Shown: one piece after another, positions 58,890 to 64,000 of the stretch
Layout of the letters: each line of letters starts with the position of its first letter
How positions within the stretch are numbered: the stretch's first letter is position 1
Program-made: the position numbers and the translations under genes
Notes under the pieces: generated by a model
The model's input: the letters and a program-made list of their open reading frames with translations, nothing else
What the model was told of the DNA's origin: nothing
Databases searched by the model: none
Source of the DNA: Dendrophyllia cribrosa
Taxonomy: Eukaryota; Cnidaria; Anthozoa; Scleractinia; Dendrophylliidae
Direction: 5' to 3'
NCBI GenBank assembly: GCA_024195265.1
Contig: JAJLRJ010000014.1
Location: 26,267,181-26,331,180 of the forward strand
DNA: 64,000 nucleotides

Positions 58890-59215
58890 ATCCCCCCACC
58901 CAGGTGTATAAACAGATACCAGTGACAAAATGCTGGGGTTAACCCTGTGATGGACTAGCATCCCATCCAGGGGGGAGTAGCAATACTCCTAGTCACTTCA
59001 TAGTATATAAACCAGGTCACCCTGTGATGGACTAGCATCCCATCCAGGGGGGAGTAGTAATACTCCTAGTCACTTCATAGTATATAAACCAGGTCACCCT
59101 GTGATGGACTAGCATCCCATCCTGGGGGGAGTAGCAATACTCTTAGTTGCTCATGCTACAGAAACCGGGATAAGTTCCGGCCGAGTGGGTACCCTGTGAC
59201 TCGTGCGCAACTTTA
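58890..59215 (+). repeat. SINE 3' half with internal triplication
   Basis: AGGTGTATAAACAGATACCA then ATGCTGGGG matches the tail of the SINE near 63.2 kb. The block starting ACCCTGTGATGGACTAGCAT occurs at 58942, 59019 and 59096, exactly 77 bp apart. It ends with AAACCGGGATAAGTTCCGGC then CGAGTGGGTACC. No tRNA-like head is seen. Confidence 0.7.
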
Positions 59216-59449
59216 CTTTACATTTGTTAATGTTGCCGTTGTTAATTTTGTATTTTTGTAAACACTCCTTAGTACTATATTTGGATACTCGGGATCCATA
59301 AGAAATTAAAATTTAATTCGTCCTCCTGAATGGGTAGTTGTGGGAAAAAGTTTGTGTTGCTACTGGTTCATGCAATCAAGAACACTTTTAACTGTTGCCC
59401 TTACGTCCAGGATTGCAGGGAATCACAAAAAATAGCAAAGACCGCAACG

Positions 59450-60010
59450 TTTTGTTGTTTTAAAATTCGTTATTTTGTTAAATTTGTAGGGTCCCCTTCC
59501 TTGCTGATTTCCTACTGTCGTTATTTTTATTAACAAGCTTGTTATTTGCTATTTTGTTAAATTTGTGGGGACCCCTTCTTTCATGATTTGCCACTTTCGT
59601 TAGTTTTGTTTATTGCTTGCTATTTTCTTCATTTAGTTATGCCTCCCCTCCCTCCTTCCTTCTTGATTTTCTACTTTCGTTGTTTTTGTCAACAGCTTGT
59701 TCTTTTTAACCTTTTTGATAAATTTGTAGGGCCCCCTCCGTTGTTGATTTCATACTTTCGCTATTTTTGTCAACAAGCTTGTTATTTTTTGTCATTTTTG
59801 TTAAATTTGTAAGGCCCCCTTTGCTTGTTGATTTGCTACTGTACTTTGGGTTATTTTTGTTAACAGGCCCTACTTCGTTATATTCGTCGTTTTTGTTAAA
59901 TTTGTGGGGACGCCCACAAGCAAGTTTTTTTTTCTGTTCAGTTCGCTGTTTTCGTTCCGGCCCTATTTCCCACCGGGGGAGAAGGACAAGTCGCAGTTTT
60001 CGTTATTTTT
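59450..60010 (+). repeat. Degenerate ~100-bp T-rich tandem repeat
   Basis: Five to six units with TTTTGTTAAATTTGTNGGGN, CCCCTTC or CCCCCTC and TTGATTTNCTACTTTCG, separated by GTCAACAAGCTTGTTATT. It gives overlapping plus-strand frames rich in Phe and Leu that are not genes. Confidence 0.65.
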
Positions 60011-61859
60011 TAAACAAAGCATGAAAGTCTTGCTATTTTTGTTGTATTCGTTCAAAGTAACATGTTATTTTCGTCATTTTTTCGATTACCTATAATCCTG
60101 GACATATCTCAACTTCTGGGAAAGATTAACTTTAATCAAACATGATTTCATTACGAGTGTCTTCAACCGCCGAGATCCCTTACATGTAGTCCCACACATC
60201 ACATGTCAACATTACCTGCAGTAACATCAAGTTATCTTTATCTTGCAGGGTCATGTTTTCCTTATGTGTTTTAATGGGGAGTTTAAAGGATTGATAGATG
60301 TAACAATGGAATATGCTGTTGCATAATTTCAAACTCAAGTATACATCCGAAATTGAAAGGAATTAAATTAAAAACAAAAGCAAGGTAAGCTTAACTATAT
60401 TTTAGGTTTTCATTGAAGCATTTTGCTATGACTTGATTCAAAGGATGAAAGCCATATCTTCATGGCCTTTGGCTTATGTAGTTCTTGGTAAATTTCCTCG
60501 TATATATGTTTCAGTTGTTTATTGTTAATTGAAGAACCGCTTTAATAGTGCAAAACATTTTGTGTTACCCCAGTTGAATGACTGAAATAGTTTCCTTTCT
60601 CCCCTTCTCTCTTGATCCTCTATGTAAAATGACAAAACCTTGATGTGCGAAACTGTAAATTCGATCAACCGTGCAGCTTTGTAGTTTGGTTGTGTATTAG
60701 TAAGTTCCAGAAGGACTGAGCTACTTGAAAACCATACCAAACGGATACAAGAGAAATTCTATCTCACCTTGCTTTGGTCACATATTCTACCCATTAAATC
60801 ACACAACATGGGGCATGAAAGATGGACGTCTTACCTTGTGAAAAAAAAAACGTTCGTTGTAGACATGAAAATCTTTCGATGACAAAGTACTTGTTATTTC
60901 ATCACCTTGAAAAACGTAGTTTTTGTACTTCAATGAAAGCTGCCTTATTTTGTTCTCTTGTGCACTTTCTCAAAGGAAAAAGCTGTCAATTGATGGAAGC
61001 AATTTGCTGTTTATTTGAACTTTTTAATAACCCATTATTGCTATTAAAAGTTCATTTTCTATTTTGAAATCACACTTTATGAAGCGTTACTTTTAAGTGT
61101 TTTTTGCACAATTCGACTAACAGATATTTTGAAATGCACTTTACTCTCGAGCAATTTAAAGTGCTTTTGCCAGGTGAAGAAACACTTTATTTAAACAACC
61201 ACTTAGGGTATAAAAATCTCTTTTTATTTGCAAGATAATATCGTTGACTCAATTTGAAATTGTTGATGAGAATTCGAAAAGTCGTTCAACCTGATCAAGA
61301 AATACTTTGTTTTTAATCTCCTCCACAGTCCGAATAAAACGCTTTCATTGATTCTCCTGAGATCGATTTCCTGCGCTTCAACCACAGGTGATTTTAGTAA
61401 TTAATTCTCTCTGTGTTTGACTGAACTTCCTGTCAAGCAAACGCTCATCAAAAGACTAAAAGACAGTTTAAAAAAGAAATTTAATAACTTTATGTTTAAT
61501 GAATATAATCAAATTAGTTAAGTCATGCTTAGTCAAGAAAAACAACTAACAATAGAACAACTCCCCCTTTTCGAGGTCTTTCATTTTGAAGGGAGCTTTC
61601 TCTTGTTACAAACCGACAGAATGTGACTCATTGAGCATAATAAACAATTATACTTGCTTATAATAATAGAGCGTACTTAAAATTTAAGTATTGTTTAAAA
61701 AGTGAAAAGATCGAGGTGATTTTTTTCTACCGAGGCGAAAGCAGTGGTTAGCAAACATCATTATTTTGTTCTGACCTTCATACCTTACTAATAGTTCGCT
61801 CCCAGACTGGAACCTCCACTTCATGTGGTGTGGTTTTAAGTTCCTAGGTCGATCGTGGA
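60011..61859. other. Unassigned AT-rich intergenic sequence
   Basis: An 81-codon ATG frame at 60822-61067 has no motif or splice context. Nothing else supported. Confidence 0.4.
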
Positions 61860-61863
61860 TTAA

Positions 61864-62070
61864 CCCTTTCACTCTCAGAGTCAATTATGTAGACATGTAA
61901 TGTAGTTCTAACTTTTGAGTCTGTTGATGAAATCCTGATGTGTGACCATTCAAATAAAACATCTTTGGCAGTACTTTTGCAAGGCACTATTTGTTTTTCA
62001 ATATTTTACAAAATGAAATTTGGGATTTTTCTTGAATTTTGATTTTTGGCACTCTTGGGAGTTAAAGGGT
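61864..62070 (+). mobile_element. Family A MITE, near-intact single-core copy
   Basis: TTAA at 61860-61863 and 62071-62074; ends CCCTTTCACTCTCAGAGTC and CTTGGGAGTTAAAGGGT. The best intact copy in the window. A further core fragment, GTGTGGCCATTCAAATAAA, follows at 62083. Confidence 0.85.
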
Positions 62071-62396
62071 TTAAACCAAAAGTGTGGCCATTCAAATAAA
62101 AACTCTTGAACAGAACTTTCATTTGGTTTTGTTGAAATTTGGTAGTTTTGTTCTTGGTCAGGAGCAAAGTAAGGAATATATATTTTTTAACCAGAGATTG
62201 AGGTCACTTTCTTGATTTTTGTAACCGAGTGAGCTTACCAGGAAAACGTTTTCAGCGTGAATAAATTTTTGTGATAGCTTTACCCATTCTAATGATGAGC
62301 ATATTGTGTGATGCTGTTTATTGTACATAACAAACCTTTCTGATTAAAGCTGTTGCATAGAAACCTATAATTCCACCATCCCTTAAATATGTAAAA

Positions 62397-63141
62397 TTCA
62401 AGGGTTAAAGCACTGTTTACATATGCTGCCGTGGAGGCGCAAGTAGCGGTGTAGCGGTTAGCGCGTTGGACTTCAGATGTGATGGTCGGGGGTTCAAGGC
62501 CTGGTCTCCGCCGTTGTGTTGTTTCCTTAGACAAGGAATTGTAGAATTCAAGGGTTAAAGCACTGTTTACATATGCTGCCGTGGAGGCGCAAGTAGCGGT
62601 GTAGCGGTTAGCGCGTTGGTCTTCAGATCTGATGGTCGGGGGTTCAAGGCCTGGTCTCCGCCGTTGTGTTGTTTCCTTAGACAAGGAACTGTAGAATTCA
62701 AGGGTTAAAGTACTGTTTATGTATGCTGCCGTGGAGGCGCAAGTAGCGGTGTAGCGGTTAGCGCGTTGGTCTTCAGATCTGATGGTCGGGGGTTCAAGGC
62801 CTGGTCTCCGCCGTTGTGTTGTTTCCTTAGACAAGGAACTGTAGAATTCAAGGGTTAAAGCACTGTTTATATATGCTGCCGTGGAGGCGCAAGAAGCGGT
62901 GTAGCGGTTAGCACGTTGCACTTCAGATGTGATGGTCGGGGGTTCAAGGCCTGGTCTCGGCCGTTGTGTTGTTTCCTTAGACAAGGAACTGTAGAATTCA
63001 AGGGTTAAAGCACTGTTTATATATGCTGCCGTGGAGGCGCAAGAAGCGGTGTAGCGGTTAGCACGTTGCACTTCAGATCTGAAGGTCGGTGGTTCAAGCC
63101 TGGTCTCGGCCGTCGTATTGTTTCCTTAGACAAGGAACTTT
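62397..63141 (+). repeat. Five-unit, 150-bp array of a tRNA-derived SINE head
   Basis: The marker AGGGTTAAAG recurs at 62401, 62551, 62701, 62851 and 63001. Each unit contains a polymerase III A-box-like TAGCGGTTAGCGCGTTGG and a B-box-like GGGTTCAAGGCC ~40 bp on, as in tRNAs. As 150 is divisible by three, a 260-codon minus-strand frame results; it is not a gene. The last unit loses one base of the B box (GGTTCAAGCC). Confidence 0.8.
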
Positions 63142-63690
63142 ACCCCATATTGCCTCTCTCCACGTAGGTGTATAAATGGGTACCGGTGACATAATAGGGA
63201 GCTTATTTAAGCAACCACGACGGTGACGGCAGCGAGAACGGCACAAAACAATAGGTTTAATGAGCGAAGACAATGCCTCTGCACGTGCGTTTTACATTTT
63301 GGTACATTTCTTTGCCGTTCCCTGCAAAACAACAGCGTCAAATGATCAAATGAACCCACGACGGTTAATTTTTCTTTCTCCGTTTAAACGGGAAAGCCAT
63401 CCCTTTAAATTCAGCTAACTCAGTCACATTAGACAAACTAAACAAATTGGAACAACTGCAAAATAGTTTAAAATAGCGTGAATCCTTTTTTTCAACTGAC
63501 GTTTTCCTTGGCGTTGCCGTCGTCGTTGCTTAAGCTCCCTAATGCTGGGGGTAACCCTTTGATAGACTATCATCCGATGGAGAGGAGTTCTGGATGTTTC
63601 ACGCTACAGCTACTGGGTTAAATTCCGGCCGTGTGGGCTGCCGGGGACTCGTGTGCGGCGGCATTGAACTTTAACTACCCTATATATATG
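63020..63690 (+). mobile_element. tRNA-derived SINE, interrupted by a MITE
   Basis: The last head unit continues into a tail: AGGTGTATAAATGGGTACCG, ATGCTGGGGGTAACCC, then GTTAAATTCCGGCCGTGTGG and CTCGTGTGCGG. The tail corresponds to the elements at 58890-59215. The MITE 63196-63540 splits it. No poly(A) end seen; it runs into CTATATATATG. Confidence 0.7.
63196..63540. mobile_element. MITE nested in the SINE
   Basis: Left end AGGGAGCTTATTTAAGCAAC; right end GTTGCTTAAGCTCCCT. The SINE copy at 58.9 kb reads through uninterrupted (GTGACAAAATGCTGGGG), giving the empty site. The target duplication is short: AAT, or TAAT if the ends are drawn one base shorter. Confidence 0.7.
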
Positions 63691-63899
63691 ATATGCTTTA
63701 GCCTTTTAAATTGAGTCGCTTTCTAATAGAAGACAAAGATCCTGCTATACCTAAATTCAATTCCGAGTGCATTAAATGAAAAAAAAAAAACTACATTCTG
63801 CACCCTAGCTGTACCAACTATTTTGCTGTACAAGGCGCGTGGCTTTAACTTTAGGAAATGAATGCTATTGAGCAATACCTTCCTGTTGTGTCGTTTACT

Positions 63900-64000
63900 A
63901 TGCTGTACTGAAGTCTGGATCGATTCCAAACCTCTGACCATTCAGACGAAACTGAACTACTGAACAGTACTTTCCTATGGTATGTACTATTAATAATGCT
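63900..64000 (+). mobile_element. Diverged family A core, cut by the window end
   Basis: TCTGACCATTCAGACGAAAC then ACAGTACTTTCCTATGGTAT follows the family core order with many changes. Confidence 0.4.

Noticed and set aside
62289..63071. 260-codon minus-strand open frame
   Set aside because: It is the product of the 150-bp SINE-head array, whose period is divisible by three; the peptide repeats every 50 residues and the A and B boxes lie on the other strand.

Overview
This is nuclear DNA of an animal, AT-rich and mostly non-coding, packed with short non-autonomous DNA transposons (MITEs), minisatellites, G/C homopolymer runs and a tRNA-derived SINE. The one unmistakable gene is a sine oculis homeobox gene of the Six1/2 class on the minus strand (36201-38025). 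It has the metazoan two-exon layout, with the intron just after the homeodomain. The protein and the repeat landscape suggest a cnidarian, probably an anthozoan such as a stony coral. That assignment rests on general recall, not on a search.

Layout. 1-9 kb: copies of two MITE families (called A and G here), a 4-copy tandem repeat and several near-perfect hairpins. 9.9-13.7 kb: a pair of long inverted arms; the left arm carries a 716-bp TTAA-flanked insertion whose empty site survives in the right arm. 14-15.6 kb: a 39-bp minisatellite (12 units), an 89-bp array (4 units) and a PIF/Harbinger-like MITE. 16.9-18.1 kb: a pogo/Tigger-like element holding two TTAA-flanked MITEs and a 14-bp minisatellite. 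18.1-19.2 kb: an unrecognised possible exon, then a small two-exon gene for a secreted, perhaps GPI-anchored, 104-residue protein. 20-34 kb: G/C-run elements and more MITEs. 34-47 kb: the Six1/2 locus, where I see only decayed repeat fragments. 47-64 kb: more MITEs, two head-to-head copies of a ~0.93-kb element, SINE tails and a five-unit array of a SINE head.

There are no operons and no autonomous transposase or reverse transcriptase. The long open frames at 14.0-14.6, 17.7-18.2 and 62.3-63.1 kb are by-products of tandem repeats whose period, or a small multiple of it, is divisible by three. The best signals beyond Six1/2 are the small secreted-protein gene, mobile elements with G/C-run ends and 7-bp target duplications, and repeated growth of minisatellites inside MITEs.
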